Origin: Lachnospiraceae bacterium UBA3866
GTDB lineage: Bacteria; Bacillota; Clostridia; Lachnospirales; Lachnospiraceae
Assembly (NCBI GenBank): GCA_002392345.1
Contig: DGGU01000036.1
Span: 1-36,311 of the forward strand
Direction of reading: 5' to 3'
DNA length: 36,311 bases
Shown here: piece after piece, positions 9,342 through 17,392 of the stretch
How positions within the stretch are numbered: the first letter of the stretch is position 1
How the letters are laid out: each line of letters starts with the position of its first letter
The notes under the pieces: generated by a model
What the model saw: the letters and a program-made list of their open reading frames with translations, nothing else
Databases searched by the model: none
Told to the model about the DNA's origin: nothing
Translations under genes and position numbers: made by a program

Positions 9342-9881
9342 ATGTCAAAGTATTCAGGAACAAAAACAGAGAAGAACTTGATGGAAGCATTTGCAGGTGA
9401 GTCGCAGGCAAGAAACAAGTATACTTATTTTGCAAGTGTAGCAAGAAAAGAAGGCTATGAGCAGATAGCAGCTATCTTTGAAGAGTCAGCAGCTAATGAA
9501 AAAGAACATGCGAAGATGTGGTTTAAAGAGTTAGAGGGTATCGGTGATACTATGACCAATCTTACTCATGCTGCTGAAGGTGAGAATGGCGAATGGACAT
9601 CTATGTATCCAAGAATGGCTAAGGAAGCAGAGGAAGAAGGCTTTAAAGAACTTGCAGCGCTTTTCACTATGGTAGGTAAGATCGAGCAGAAGCACGAGGA
9701 GAGATATTTAAAAGTTCTTAAGAACTTAAAAGAGGATCTAGTATTTAAGGCAGATGACGGAAATACAATGTGGATTTGTAGAAACTGTGGACACATCCAT
9801 ATAGGACCAAAGGCGCCAGAAGCATGTCCAGTATGTAAGCATCCAAAGAGTTTCTTTGAAAGAAAAGCAAATAACTATTAA
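9342..9881 (+). CDS. rbr: Rubrerythrin
   Basis: A 179-residue protein starting at ATG 9342, five bases after GGAGGG; the in-frame GTG at 9336 overlaps that site and is rejected. The N-terminal four-helix ferritin-like domain carries the two di-iron ligand sets (EAFAGESQARNKY, EESAANEKEH and, later, EAEEEGF and EQKHEERY). The C-terminus is a rubredoxin-like knuckle pair, CRNCG and CPVCKH, for a single Fe(Cys)4 site. Rubrerythrins act as cytoplasmic peroxidases, reducing H2O2 to water, in anaerobes. Length and both metal sites match the classical form, so it should be active. It stands between the surface protease and the YihY gene with no obvious promoter in the short upstream gap (9310-9341), so it may be read from an upstream promoter. 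Confidence 0.95.
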   Translation: MSKYSGTKTEKNLMEAFAGESQARNKYTYFASVARKEGYEQIAAIFEESAANEKEHAKMWFKELEGIGDTMTNLTHAAEGENGEWTSMYPRMAKEAEEEGFKELAALFTMVGKIEQKHEERYLKVLKNLKEDLVFKADDGNTMWICRNCGHIHIGPKAPEACPVCKHPKSFFERKANNY

Positions 9882-9900
9882 TACAAAGAACTATTAATAA

Positions 9901-10734
9901 TTGAATCTACAAAAAATAAAAAAATTTATTATACGGGTAGTCGAGCTTTATTTGTCAAACGATCTACCCGTATTTTCTGCAAGTGCAGCATTCTTTTTGA
10001 TCATAGCAAGCATTCCGCTTGCTATGCTTATAGTATCGACTTTGTCCCTGCTTCCTATGGTTGACATAGAGGATTTTGAAAGGCATGTCAACCTAATTTT
10101 GCCAAACATCCCATACGCGAAATACATTATAGATTACATACTAGGATTCGCTAGAAAACTTGCAAGTTCGCATGTTGTGTATCTCAATATTATCACATCT
10201 CTTATATCTGGATCTACAGTTCTTTTTTCATTTGTAGTAGGAATAAAGAAAGTCTATAAGGTTAAGAGCGAAGGCGGATTTATAAAGGTCAGACTTATGG
10301 CCATATTTAATATAGTTATCTTATATTTCATTATCATTTTCACCATGTTATTTTTCGTTGTAGGTAGAGTCCTTCTTGATTATGTAGATAGATATGTGCC
10401 ATTTGTAGCAAAGTTTGTTAGTGTAATCATGGATTACAAATACTTCACTATAGGAATTTTCATGACCATACTTTCTCTATCACTCTATCATGGTTGTTCT
10501 AATCATAAAGGAAGATATCTTGACAACATCTACGGAGCACTATTTACTACGATTGGTTGGTTGATAGTTGCCAATCTTTTTTCTTTATACTTTAGGATGT
10601 CCAGTATGACAAGAGATGTATCTCAATCAATATATGGTATAATCATACTTCTTGCATGGTTATTCGTGAGTGTGAACCTAGTATTTATTGGTGCCTGTAT
10701 CAATGAAACAGTTCGTGAGTTTAAGGCAAATTAG
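9901..10734 (+). CDS. YihY/BrkB family inner-membrane protein
   Basis: A 277-residue protein with about six membrane helices. The region FSASAAFFLIIASIPLAML just after the N-terminus and the C-terminal YGIIILLAWLFVSVNLVFIGACIN block (split here over two helices) are typical of the YihY/virulence factor BrkB family. The family was once called RNase BN in error; its true role is unresolved, with envelope or transport roles proposed. The only start that retains the N-terminal amphipathic segment is TTG 9901, with a weak ribosome site, so the exact start is uncertain. Its stop is two bases before the moaA start, indicating one transcript. Confidence 0.85.
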   Translation: MNLQKIKKFIIRVVELYLSNDLPVFSASAAFFLIIASIPLAMLIVSTLSLLPMVDIEDFERHVNLILPNIPYAKYIIDYILGFARKLASSHVVYLNIITSLISGSTVLFSFVVGIKKVYKVKSEGGFIKVRLMAIFNIVILYFIIIFTMLFFVVGRVLLDYVDRYVPFVAKFVSVIMDYKYFTIGIFMTILSLSLYHGCSNHKGRYLDNIYGALFTTIGWLIVANLFSLYFRMSSMTRDVSQSIYGIIILLAWLFVSVNLVFIGACINETVREFKAN

Positions 10735-10736
10735 TA

Positions 10737-11726
10737 ATGAAAGATAATTTTAATAGGGAAATTAGATATATCAGAATATCTTTGACGGAACTTTGTAATT
10801 TCCGTTGTCGCTATTGCATGCCAGAGGAAGGTATATGTAAAAAGAGACATGAAGACATGATGACTGAGGAAGAGATGCTTTCGGCAGTGAAGGTGGCAAC
10901 TAGACTTGGGATTAATAAAATAAGACTTACTGGTGGTGAGCCTCTTGTTAAGAAAAATATAGTTGACATAGTATCAAAGATAAGGGAGATAGATGGCGTA
11001 GATGAGATATGCCTGACAACCAATGGATCATATCTTTCAAAATATGCTAAGGATTTAAAAGTAGCAGGTCTTGATAGGATTAATATATCGCTTGATACTT
11101 TAGATAAAGATAAGTTTAGATATATAACGAGAATTGGCAATCTTGATGATACGCTAGAAGGTATAGACGCTGCTCTTAAAGAAAATTTCAAAAAAGTTAA
11201 AATCAATACTGTCTTAATTGGTGGTTTCAATGATGATGAGATAGTTGACATAGCAAGCCTTACGTTTAAACAGAACACGGATGTCCGTTTTATAGAACTT
11301 ATGCCCATGTATGATGGTGGAGATTTTGGGAAAGAGGCATTTGTGCCATATAGCAAAGTGATTGATAAGATAAAAGAAGCATATAAGGGTAAGTATGATG
11401 ATGATAAAATTATAGAAAAGGTATCTGGTGATAATAGTAGCGTTGCTAAGCTTTATAAGATTAGTGGTGCGAAGGCATGTATTGGTCTTATAAGTCCAGT
11501 TAGCAATCATTTTTGTGCAGAGTGTAATCGCATTAGACTTACTGCAGATGGGAAACTAAAGCCCTGTCTTCACTCGAGTTGTGAGATATCTATAAAAGGC
11601 TTAAGTGAAGCGGAGATGATAGAAAAGTTTAGAGAAGCGATACTTTCAAAACCTGAAAAACACGATGTGCTTTCGTATAAGAGTAGAAGTAAGGCGAGAA
11701 GAAATATGAACGAAATAGGAGGCTAA
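10737..11726 (+). CDS. moaA: GTP 3',8-cyclase MoaA (molybdenum cofactor step 1)
   Basis: A 329-residue radical SAM enzyme that turns GTP into the 3',8-cyclo form on the way to cyclic pyranopterin monophosphate. The N-terminal radical-SAM cluster motif is CNFRCRYC (Cys20, Cys24, Cys27), followed by TGGEPL for SAM binding. The second, C-terminal [4Fe-4S] cluster is given by FCAECNRIRL with a third Cys 13 residues later (KPCL). The protein ends in Gly-Gly, the conserved tail needed for catalysis in known MoaA. Full length. It is two bases from the upstream yihY. The partner MoaC and the later genes moaE and moaD are not in the window, so they must be elsewhere if the pathway works. A hairpin straddles its stop codon. 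Confidence 0.95.
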   Translation: MKDNFNREIRYIRISLTELCNFRCRYCMPEEGICKKRHEDMMTEEEMLSAVKVATRLGINKIRLTGGEPLVKKNIVDIVSKIREIDGVDEICLTTNGSYLSKYAKDLKVAGLDRINISLDTLDKDKFRYITRIGNLDDTLEGIDAALKENFKKVKINTVLIGGFNDDEIVDIASLTFKQNTDVRFIELMPMYDGGDFGKEAFVPYSKVIDKIKEAYKGKYDDDKIIEKVSGDNSSVAKLYKISGAKACIGLISPVSNHFCAECNRIRLTADGKLKPCLHSSCEISIKGLSEAEMIEKFREAILSKPEKHDVLSYKSRSKARRNMNEIGG

Positions 11727-11796
11727 GAGCCTCCTCAAACTGCAGACAAACTGCAGACAAACTGGGTTAAAAGATATAGGTATAATCCAGTTTTTT
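11717..11796 (+). terminator. Hairpin at the moaA stop plus rho-independent terminator
   Basis: A perfect AGGAGGCT/AGCCTCCT stem (11717-11735, three-base loop) covers the end of moaA. Two tandem AAACTGCAGAC copies follow (11737-11758), then a stem beginning AACTGGGTTA (11760-11769) that pairs with TAATCCAGTT (11783-11792) and runs into T residues. The second is a good terminator; the first may protect the mRNA end. Confidence 0.75.
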
Positions 11797-11841
11797 ATAT
11801 GGGAGAAAGTTCGCTAATATGGGAGAGCTCAGCGAATCTTA

Positions 11842-11870
11842 TTGATATTTTGTTGTTCAAGTGTTATAAT
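11842..11870 (+). promoter_or_regulatory. Promoter of the moeA-like/modABC operon
   Basis: TTGATA at 11842-11847 and TATAAT at 11865-11870 with 17-base spacing. Just upstream, TTCGCT (11810-11815) and AGCGAA (11830-11835) form an inverted repeat that could be an operator; no regulator can be assigned. Confidence 0.75.
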
Positions 11871-11926
11871 AACCGTATGTTTTTCGAAAAAATAACGCCA
11901 TAGTAATATAAATTTTAGAGGTCATT

Positions 11927-12943
11927 ATGAAAACTATTAAAGTAGAAGATGCAGTTGGTACAGTCCTTTGCCATGATATAACGCAGATTATACCAGGGGA
12001 ATTTAAAGGAGCAAAATTTAAAAAAGGTCATGTAATAAAAGAAGAAGACATCCCTATACTTCTATCTATAGGGAAGAAACATCTCTATGTATATGAAGTT
12101 GACGAAAATACGATACATGAAAATGATGCAGCTATTATGCTTCGTGACATGTGTATCAATGAATATATGTCAGAGACAGAGATAAAAGAAGGAAAGATAG
12201 AATTAAAAAGTACTATCAAAGGATTTTTTAAAGTTGATAGGGATAGACTTAAGAAAGTCAATATGCAAGATGAACTCATGATAGCAACTATAAAAGATGG
12301 GGATGTAGATGTAGATAAGAAGATAGCTGGCATGAGAGTTATACCACTTGTCATTGATAAGAAAAAACTCGAAGATGCTAAAAGGCTCATAGGTGATGAA
12401 CCACTTCTTAAAATATATCCATATAATATAAAAACATTTGGACTTATTGTCACAGGGTCTGAAGTGTATAATAAACTGATAGATGATAAGTTTTCACCTG
12501 TAGTGGAGAATAAACTTTTAAAATTTGGTGTTACACTTGCTAAAAAGATATACTGCGATGATGATAAGGATATGATAGTAAAAGCTATCAAGGAATTAAA
12601 AGACTTGAATGTAGATATGATCATATGTACTGGCGGTATGTCAGTAGATCCAGATGACATGACACCAAGTTCTATTATAGAAAGTGGTGCTAAGGTGGTA
12701 AGTTATGGCTCACCTATGCTTCCAGGAGCGATGCTTTTAATAGGATATTTTGATAATGATGTGCCAATTCTTGGCTTGCCAGGCTGCGTTATGTATGCGG
12801 CTTCGACAGTCTTTGATGCTATACTTCCAAAAACTCTTGCCAAAATAAAATGGACCAAGGAAGAACTTGCAGAACTTGGATATGGGGGCTTATGTCAAAA
12901 CTGCAAAGTGTGCCACTTCCCAAATTGTACATTCGGTAATTAA
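11927..12943 (+). CDS. MoeA/MogA-like molybdopterin-binding protein with Cys-rich tail
   Basis: A 338-residue protein of the Clostridial molybdopterin-binding type, shorter than true MoeA (about 400). The N-terminal part (VEDAVGTVLCHDITQI, KFKKGHVI) matches MoeA domains; the central to C-terminal part is a MoCF-biosynthesis fold with the molybdopterin pocket motif TGGMSVDPDDMTPSSI and LPGCVMY. These proteins load molybdate into molybdopterin or handle cofactor for molybdenum hydroxylases. The last 18 residues hold three cysteines in a CQNCKVCHFPNC arrangement, which might bind metal. It leads an operon: modA starts 41 bases after its stop. Exact reaction uncertain; family assignment is firm. 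Confidence 0.85.
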   Translation: MKTIKVEDAVGTVLCHDITQIIPGEFKGAKFKKGHVIKEEDIPILLSIGKKHLYVYEVDENTIHENDAAIMLRDMCINEYMSETEIKEGKIELKSTIKGFFKVDRDRLKKVNMQDELMIATIKDGDVDVDKKIAGMRVIPLVIDKKKLEDAKRLIGDEPLLKIYPYNIKTFGLIVTGSEVYNKLIDDKFSPVVENKLLKFGVTLAKKIYCDDDKDMIVKAIKELKDLNVDMIICTGGMSVDPDDMTPSSIIESGAKVVSYGSPMLPGAMLLIGYFDNDVPILGLPGCVMYAASTVFDAILPKTLAKIKWTKEELAELGYGGLCQNCKVCHFPNCTFGN

Positions 12944-12949
12944 TGTAGA

Positions 12950-12979
12950 GGGTACACCCGTAGGGGTGCCCGAAAGGAG
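12950..12979 (+). promoter_or_regulatory. GC-rich hairpin abutting the modA ribosome site
   Basis: GGGTACACCC pairs with GGGTGCCC around a GTAG loop (12950-12971), directly followed by AAGGAG (12975-12979). It carries the CCGTAGGGG core seen in the window's palindrome family. It may tune modA translation or be a repeat copy. Confidence 0.5.
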
Positions 12980-12984
12980 ATAAT

Positions 12985-13851
12985 ATGAAAAAAGTAATAA
13001 GTATTTTATTATCATTAACAATGATAATGTTACTCGCAGCTTGTGACAGCGACAAAACAACAACTAAAGCGTCAGAACCTGCAACTGAAGCGTCAGAACC
13101 TGTAACTGAAGCGAAGGTTACTCAGACTGAACTCATAGTATTTGCTGCAGCATCTATGACTGAAACTATGAACCAAATCAAAGAGGTGTATGAAGCGAAA
13201 AATCCCGAAATCAAAATCACATACAATTTTGATTCATCAGGAACTCTTCTTAAGCAGATAGTAGCCGGCGCAGAGTGCGATATCTTTATATCGGCAGCTC
13301 AGAAGCAGATGGATCAGCTTGATGCTAGCAAAGATGAAGAAGTTAATCCTGATAAGAATGATTATGTCTTACAAGGCACAAGAATCAATCTTCTTGAGAA
13401 TAAGGTAGCCCTTGCAGTGCCAGATGGCAATCCAAAAGATATAAAAAATTTTGCAGACTTAATGACAGATAAGTTGTCTCTTCTTGCCATAGGCAATAGT
13501 GATGTGCCAGTTGGTGCATATACACTTGAGATTTTAGAGTATCTTGGAAAGCCAGTAGAAGAATTTGAAAAAGAAGGTAAGATAACATACGGTTCAAATG
13601 TTAAAGAAGTTACAACTCAAGTTAAAGAAGGAACAGTTGATGCAGGTATAATATATGCAACCGATGCTGCATCAGCTAACCTTGAAGTAGTGGATCTTGC
13701 TACAAAAGATATGTGTAAGCAAGTTATATATCCAGCAGCGGTTTTAAATATTACTAAGAAAGAATTAGAAGCAAAGAGATTTTTAGATTATCTGACAACT
13801 GATGAAGCGATGGGGGTATTCGAATCAGTAGGATTCGCAAGAGCAGATTAG
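12985..13851 (+). CDS. modA: Molybdate-binding lipoprotein ModA
   Basis: A 288-residue periplasmic-type binding protein anchored as a lipoprotein (LLAAC, lipid Cys20). A low-complexity Thr/Glu/Pro spacer with two near-identical EPATEASEPV-like units follows. The mature part begins with the ModA signature ELIVFAAASMTETMNQI and contains FDSSGTLLKQI and DIFISAAQKQMD, the oxyanion-binding segments. Length and motifs fit molybdate/tungstate-binding ModA. It is followed one base later by modB, and lies after the MoeA-like gene. Specificity for molybdate over tungstate is not decided by sequence. Confidence 0.92.
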   Translation: MKKVISILLSLTMIMLLAACDSDKTTTKASEPATEASEPVTEAKVTQTELIVFAAASMTETMNQIKEVYEAKNPEIKITYNFDSSGTLLKQIVAGAECDIFISAAQKQMDQLDASKDEEVNPDKNDYVLQGTRINLLENKVALAVPDGNPKDIKNFADLMTDKLSLLAIGNSDVPVGAYTLEILEYLGKPVEEFEKEGKITYGSNVKEVTTQVKEGTVDAGIIYATDAASANLEVVDLATKDMCKQVIYPAAVLNITKKELEAKRFLDYLTTDEAMGVFESVGFARAD

Positions 13852-13852
13852 T

Positions 13853-14515
13853 ATGGATTTATATCCTTTATTTAATTCATTAAGAATAGCAGTAATTGCT
13901 ACGATAATAATCTTTTTCATAGGTATATTTGCTGCTTATTATATTGCAAAATTACCTAGCTTTATTAAAGGGGTGTTAGATGTGATTCTTACACTTCCTT
14001 TAGTATTGCCACCAACAGTAGTTGGCTATCTACTTCTTATGCTACTTGGACCTAAGAGACCACTTGGTATGTTTTTCAATGACACTTTCGGATTGAAGAT
14101 GGTCATGACTTGGTGGTCTGCAATATTTGCATCAGTTATTGTAGCGTTCCCACTCATGTATAGAACTGCACGAGGTGCTTTTGAATCGTTTGATGAGACT
14201 CTTGCTTATGCAGGTAAGACTTTGGGGCTAAGTGATACATATATTTTCTGGCGGATACGGATGCCTTACTGTGCAAAATCTATGATAGCGGGTATTGTGC
14301 TTGCGTTTACAAGAGCTCTTGGCGAATATGGTGCGACATCAATGGTTGCAGGTTATACTCCAGGAAAGACTGCAACTATATCGACTACAGTTTATCAACT
14401 TTGGAGAATTAATGACGAAGCGGGAGCGACAATCTGGGTAATCATCAACATTGCTATATCAGCAATCTTCCTTCTCATGATCAATAGCTCGGAAAGAAAA
14501 TCAAAAAAATGCTAA
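13853..14515 (+). CDS. modB: Molybdate ABC transporter permease ModB
   Basis: A 220-residue inner-membrane permease with five or six helices. It has the ModB block LPLVLPPTVVGYLLLMLLG and the cytoplasmic EAA loop around GEYGATSMVAGYTPGKT that docks to the ATPase. It starts one base after modA ends and overlaps the modC start by 7 bases (14509-14515), so ModA, ModB and ModC are translated together. Length is typical. Confidence 0.93.
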   Translation: MDLYPLFNSLRIAVIATIIIFFIGIFAAYYIAKLPSFIKGVLDVILTLPLVLPPTVVGYLLLMLLGPKRPLGMFFNDTFGLKMVMTWWSAIFASVIVAFPLMYRTARGAFESFDETLAYAGKTLGLSDTYIFWRIRMPYCAKSMIAGIVLAFTRALGEYGATSMVAGYTPGKTATISTTVYQLWRINDEAGATIWVIINIAISAIFLLMINSSERKSKKC

Positions 14516-15249
14516 GAGTAAAAATAAAAAAACAATTGGATAAATCCTTACTTGATCTAAACTTTGAAACTGACGACGAGATCCTCGGACTCATCGGAGC
14601 TTCAGGCTCAGGAAAGTCAATGACCCTTAAATGCATCGCAGGAATTGAAAAACCTGATGAAGGCATTATAATGCTTAACGATAGAGCTTTATTTGATAGT
14701 GAGAATAACATTAACCTAAAACCGCAGGAGAGAAGGATAGGCTACCTCTTTCAAAGTTATGCATTATTCCCTCAGATGACTGTAAGAAAAAACATATTAG
14801 TATCAGTTAACAAAACTTATGATAAGGTTGAAAAAAGAAAAAAGGTTGACGAGATTATAGACTTACTTGGATTAAATGGACTTGAAGATAAGTTTCCAAG
14901 CGAGATATCTGGCGGCCAGCAGCAGAGGGTTGCATTTGCAAGAATCGTAGTCAATGAGCCAGAGTTCTTACTTCTTGATGAACCGTTTTCAGCACTTGAT
15001 GCATTTTTAAGATGGAATATAGCGAAAGAACTTAAGGGGATGATAAAAAGCCTTGGCAAGAAAGCTATATTTGTCACACACAATATCAACGAAGTCTATT
15101 ATCTTTGTAATAATGCGATAGCCTTATCTGAAGGAAAAGAAATTGAAAAGAATAGTGTGAAAGAACTTATCGATAATCCAAAGACTGAAATAGTTAAAAA
15201 AATGGTTGAGTATTCTGACTTTGGCAGGAGCGAGATAGATAAACTATAA
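14509..15249 (+). CDS. modC: Molybdate ABC transporter ATPase ModC (short form)
   Basis: A 246-residue ABC ATPase. Walker A is GASGSGKS, signature SGGQQQR, Walker B LLLDEPFSALD, and a switch His in FVTHN. E. coli ModC (about 350 residues) has a C-terminal molybdate-binding MOP domain that regulates transport; this protein stops after the nucleotide-binding domain, so that feedback is absent. The gene overlaps modB. It ends before the leader of the next operon at 15299, with no clear terminator between. Confidence 0.9.
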   Translation: MLRVKIKKQLDKSLLDLNFETDDEILGLIGASGSGKSMTLKCIAGIEKPDEGIIMLNDRALFDSENNINLKPQERRIGYLFQSYALFPQMTVRKNILVSVNKTYDKVEKRKKVDEIIDLLGLNGLEDKFPSEISGGQQQRVAFARIVVNEPEFLLLDEPFSALDAFLRWNIAKELKGMIKSLGKKAIFVTHNINEVYYLCNNAIALSEGKEIEKNSVKELIDNPKTEIVKKMVEYSDFGRSEIDKL

Positions 15250-15298
15250 AATATAAAAAGTAATAGATCTAAAAACTTACTGAAAACTAAATATATCA

Positions 15299-15327
15299 TT
15301 GAAATATTATCTGCAAGATGATATAAT
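15299..15327 (+). promoter_or_regulatory. Promoter of the transporter/nitrogenase-like operon
   Basis: TTGAAA at 15299-15304 and TATAAT at 15322-15327 with 17-base spacing. Predicted transcript start near 15334, just before the structured leader. Confidence 0.75.
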
Positions 15328-15333
15328 ATAGAA

Positions 15334-15482
15334 AAATAATATAGAGACAGATCACAACTCTAACACTAAAGATATAAATGCATGGCGAGCATGCGATTAA
15401 ATCTAAAGTGAAAGATATGGTGAAAAGTTACTAAAATAATTTTAAACTATAATTGAACCATATCTTTTGATATGGTTTTTTG
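15334..15482 (+). ncRNA. Attenuator-type leader RNA, riboswitch candidate
   Basis: The leader holds a hairpin at 15364-15410 (CACT-aa-AGAT, internal loop, GCATG, loop GCGAG, CATGC, internal loop, ATCT-aa-AGTG). A terminator follows at 15456-15482 (AACCATATC, TTTT loop, GATATGGTT, T tract). The segment AAAGATATGGT at 15411-15421, right after the first hairpin, is an exact complement of 15457-15467, the 5' arm and loop of the terminator: an 11-bp antiterminator. The two states exclude each other, as in riboswitches and protein-controlled attenuators. It does not match consensus boxes of cobalamin, SAM, TPP, FMN, Moco or T-box leaders that I know. Ligand unknown. It lies about 90 bases before the FecCD-type permease. 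Confidence 0.6.
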
Positions 15483-15487
15483 TTTTA

Positions 15488-15513
15488 TCGGGGCTCGTAT
15501 AACTCGCCCATAC
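15488..15513 (-). repeat. Palindromic repeat copy, left of the nitrogenase-like operon (inverted)
   Basis: On the minus strand it reads GTATGGGCGAGTTATACGAG then CCCCGA; the same sequence, one C shorter, occurs on the plus strand at 23672-23696 after hydF. The core GGGCGAG...CGAGCCC is imperfectly palindromic and shared by other repeats in the window. Confidence 0.7.
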
Positions 15514-15573
15514 ATGAAGAGTGCATGAGTCTTTATATGCTAGGAAGTGTCATTAGGGCATGAGCGCAGAAAA

Positions 15574-16575
15574 ATGGAATTGAGAAAAGAAAGTGGGAAA
15601 TTAGTAACAATAGTTTTATTAGTAATCTTGCCAATTATTGTGTCTTTAATTTGTCTTGGTTTTGGTAGACTTAACATACCGACGAGTGACATCATAAGAT
15701 ATTTTATGGGTGAGGTGATAGAACCAAGATATGCACTCACACTTTCTAACATAAGAATTCCACGATTATTATCAACCATAGTTGTAGGTGCATCACTTCC
15801 TCTTGCAGGTCTTATATTCCAATCATATTTTTCTAATCCACTCGCAACTCCGGACACACTTGGTGTTGCAAGTGGATCATCATTTGGTGCAGCACTTGGA
15901 ATCTTATGTGGGCTTAATATATTTGGCATAGAGTTTGTAGCATTTGCCTTTGGTATATTTACAATTATAATCACAGGCATAACGGGGATGAGACGAGATG
16001 AATCAAAGCAAACTATAATACTCGCCGGCATAATAGTTGGTTCGCTATTTCAATCGCTTATATCACTCGTTAAATTTGTGGCTGATACTGATACAGTTTT
16101 GCCATCTATCACATTTTTTCTTATGGGAAGTTTCCAATCTGTTGGTAAAGAAACTTTGATGGTGAGCATACCTATAGTAGTCATCTGTATAGCAGTTATA
16201 TTTCTTCTGAGGTGGCGGATAAACTTGCTTACAGTTGATGATGATGTAGTTAAAACTTTAGGAGTTAATATTAATCTTTTAAGATTTATCGTTATAATAG
16301 CTGCAACTATAATTACCGCCATATCAATCGCTATGGCAGGTCAGGTAGGATGGGTTGGCCTTATAGTTCCGCATTTCTGTAGGATGCTCGTAGGAGAGAA
16401 TCATACAAAATTAGTTCCATTCACAATAAGTATAGGTATATGTTTTATGGTGATAGTAGATACCATATCAAGATCAATGTTCGCTGCAGAGATACCCATA
16501 TCAGTTTTAACTTCTATGATAGGTGCACCATTTTTTATATATATGCTTAGAAGTAGAAACGGGGTGAAATTATGA
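15574..16575 (+). CDS. FecCD/BtuC-type ABC permease
   Basis: A membrane permease of 333 residues from ATG 15574 (342 if GTG 15547 is used; neither has a good ribosome site, so the start is uncertain). About ten membrane helices. Family blocks include RIPRLLSTIVVGASLPLAG near the N-terminus, QSYFSNPLATPDTLGVASG, and the C-terminal GWVGLIVPHFCRMLVGENH loop that contacts the ATPase. FecCD/BtuC permeases import ferric siderophores, haem, corrinoids and related metal chelates as dimers. Its ATPase overlaps its end, and the matching binding protein sits after the nitrogenase-like genes at 20710. The placement points to uptake of a metal complex or substrate tied to the nitrogenase-like enzyme. Confidence 0.9.
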   Translation: MELRKESGKLVTIVLLVILPIIVSLICLGFGRLNIPTSDIIRYFMGEVIEPRYALTLSNIRIPRLLSTIVVGASLPLAGLIFQSYFSNPLATPDTLGVASGSSFGAALGILCGLNIFGIEFVAFAFGIFTIIITGITGMRRDESKQTIILAGIIVGSLFQSLISLVKFVADTDTVLPSITFFLMGSFQSVGKETLMVSIPIVVICIAVIFLLRWRINLLTVDDDVVKTLGVNINLLRFIVIIAATIITAISIAMAGQVGWVGLIVPHFCRMLVGENHTKLVPFTISIGICFMVIVDTISRSMFAAEIPISVLTSMIGAPFFIYMLRSRNGVKL

Positions 16576-17354
16576 TACTTGAAGTTAAAAACTTAACTTT
16601 TGCATATGATAAAAATGTTGTGCTTAAAAATTTAAGTTTTAAGCTTGAAAGCCCAGTCGTCTGTTCTATACTTGGACCAAATGGTATAGGAAAGACTACT
16701 CTTATAAAGTGCCTTCTTTCTATAATTAAAGATTTTGATGGTGAGATTCTCCTTGATGATAGAACGATAGATAGAATTAGTAGAAAAGATTTTTATAAAT
16801 ATGTATCTTATGTAAAGCAGGGCGGAAAAGAAAACTCAATATATACAGTGCTTGATACAGTGCTCTTAGGTCTAGCAAGTGGTATCAATCCTCTTTTAAA
16901 ACCAAAAACATCTGATATAGAGAAAGCTGAAGAGAAATTAGAAGAACTCCACATAATGCATCTTAGAGATAAGAGTGTCAGTCATCTAAGTGGCGGCGAG
17001 GCTCAGATGGTATATATGGCAAGAGCACTTGTCAAAGATCCTAAGATTATAATACTTGATGAACCAGAATCAAACCTTGATTATAGAAATCAATTATTAG
17101 TGCTTGACATTATTAAGGGACTTAAAGATAAAGGCCAACTTATAATATTCAACACACATTATCCTGACCATGCACTAAGATATTCTGAGAAGACTTTGAT
17201 GCTTAGAGAAGATTACAAGTATATTTTTGGCGATACAAAAGAGATTATCACTAAGGAGAATATAGAAGATACATTTAACATAAGAGCAGCAGTCGGAGAG
17301 CTAAGAGACGGGAATGAGATATATAGAGACATAATACCATTGTCGATAAGATAG
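16572..17354 (+). CDS. FecE/BtuD-type ABC transporter ATPase
   Basis: A 260-residue ABC ATPase overlapping the permease by four bases (ATGA). Walker A is GPNGIGKT, the signature is LSGGEAQMV (an unusual variant of LSGGQRQ, with Glu and Met), Walker B IIILDEPESNLD, switch His in NTHYPDHA. It is the motor of the FecCD-type importer. The last ~40 residues (YIFGDTKEIITKENIEDTF) resemble the C-terminal part of FepC/BtuD-like ATPases. A short GGCGAGC palindrome separates it from the NifH-like gene. Confidence 0.9.
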   Translation: MILEVKNLTFAYDKNVVLKNLSFKLESPVVCSILGPNGIGKTTLIKCLLSIIKDFDGEILLDDRTIDRISRKDFYKYVSYVKQGGKENSIYTVLDTVLLGLASGINPLLKPKTSDIEKAEEKLEELHIMHLRDKSVSHLSGGEAQMVYMARALVKDPKIIILDEPESNLDYRNQLLVLDIIKGLKDKGQLIIFNTHYPDHALRYSEKTLMLREDYKYIFGDTKEIITKENIEDTFNIRAAVGELRDGNEIYRDIIPLSIR

Positions 17355-17361
17355 ATGTAGA

Positions 17362-17379
17362 GGCGAGCAATTGAGCGCC
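17362..17379 (+). repeat. Compact palindrome GGCGAGCAATTGAGCGCC before the NifH-like gene
   Basis: An 18-base hairpin with GGCG/CGCC ends around CAATTG, followed by CGTAAGGAG, which contains the ribosome site for the NifH-like start. It resembles the GGGCGAG...CGAGCCC repeats. Confidence 0.5.
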
Positions 17380-17392
17380 CGTAAGGAGTCGT

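Noticed and set aside
10811..11356. 181-codon frame on the minus strand across moaA
   Set aside because: Shadow of moaA; its protein has no recognisable features and no ribosome site.
15334..15482. Cobalamin or Moco riboswitch before the transporter
   Set aside because: Neither the B12-box type conserved segments nor the Moco consensus is visible; the leader is also too short for a cobalamin aptamer.
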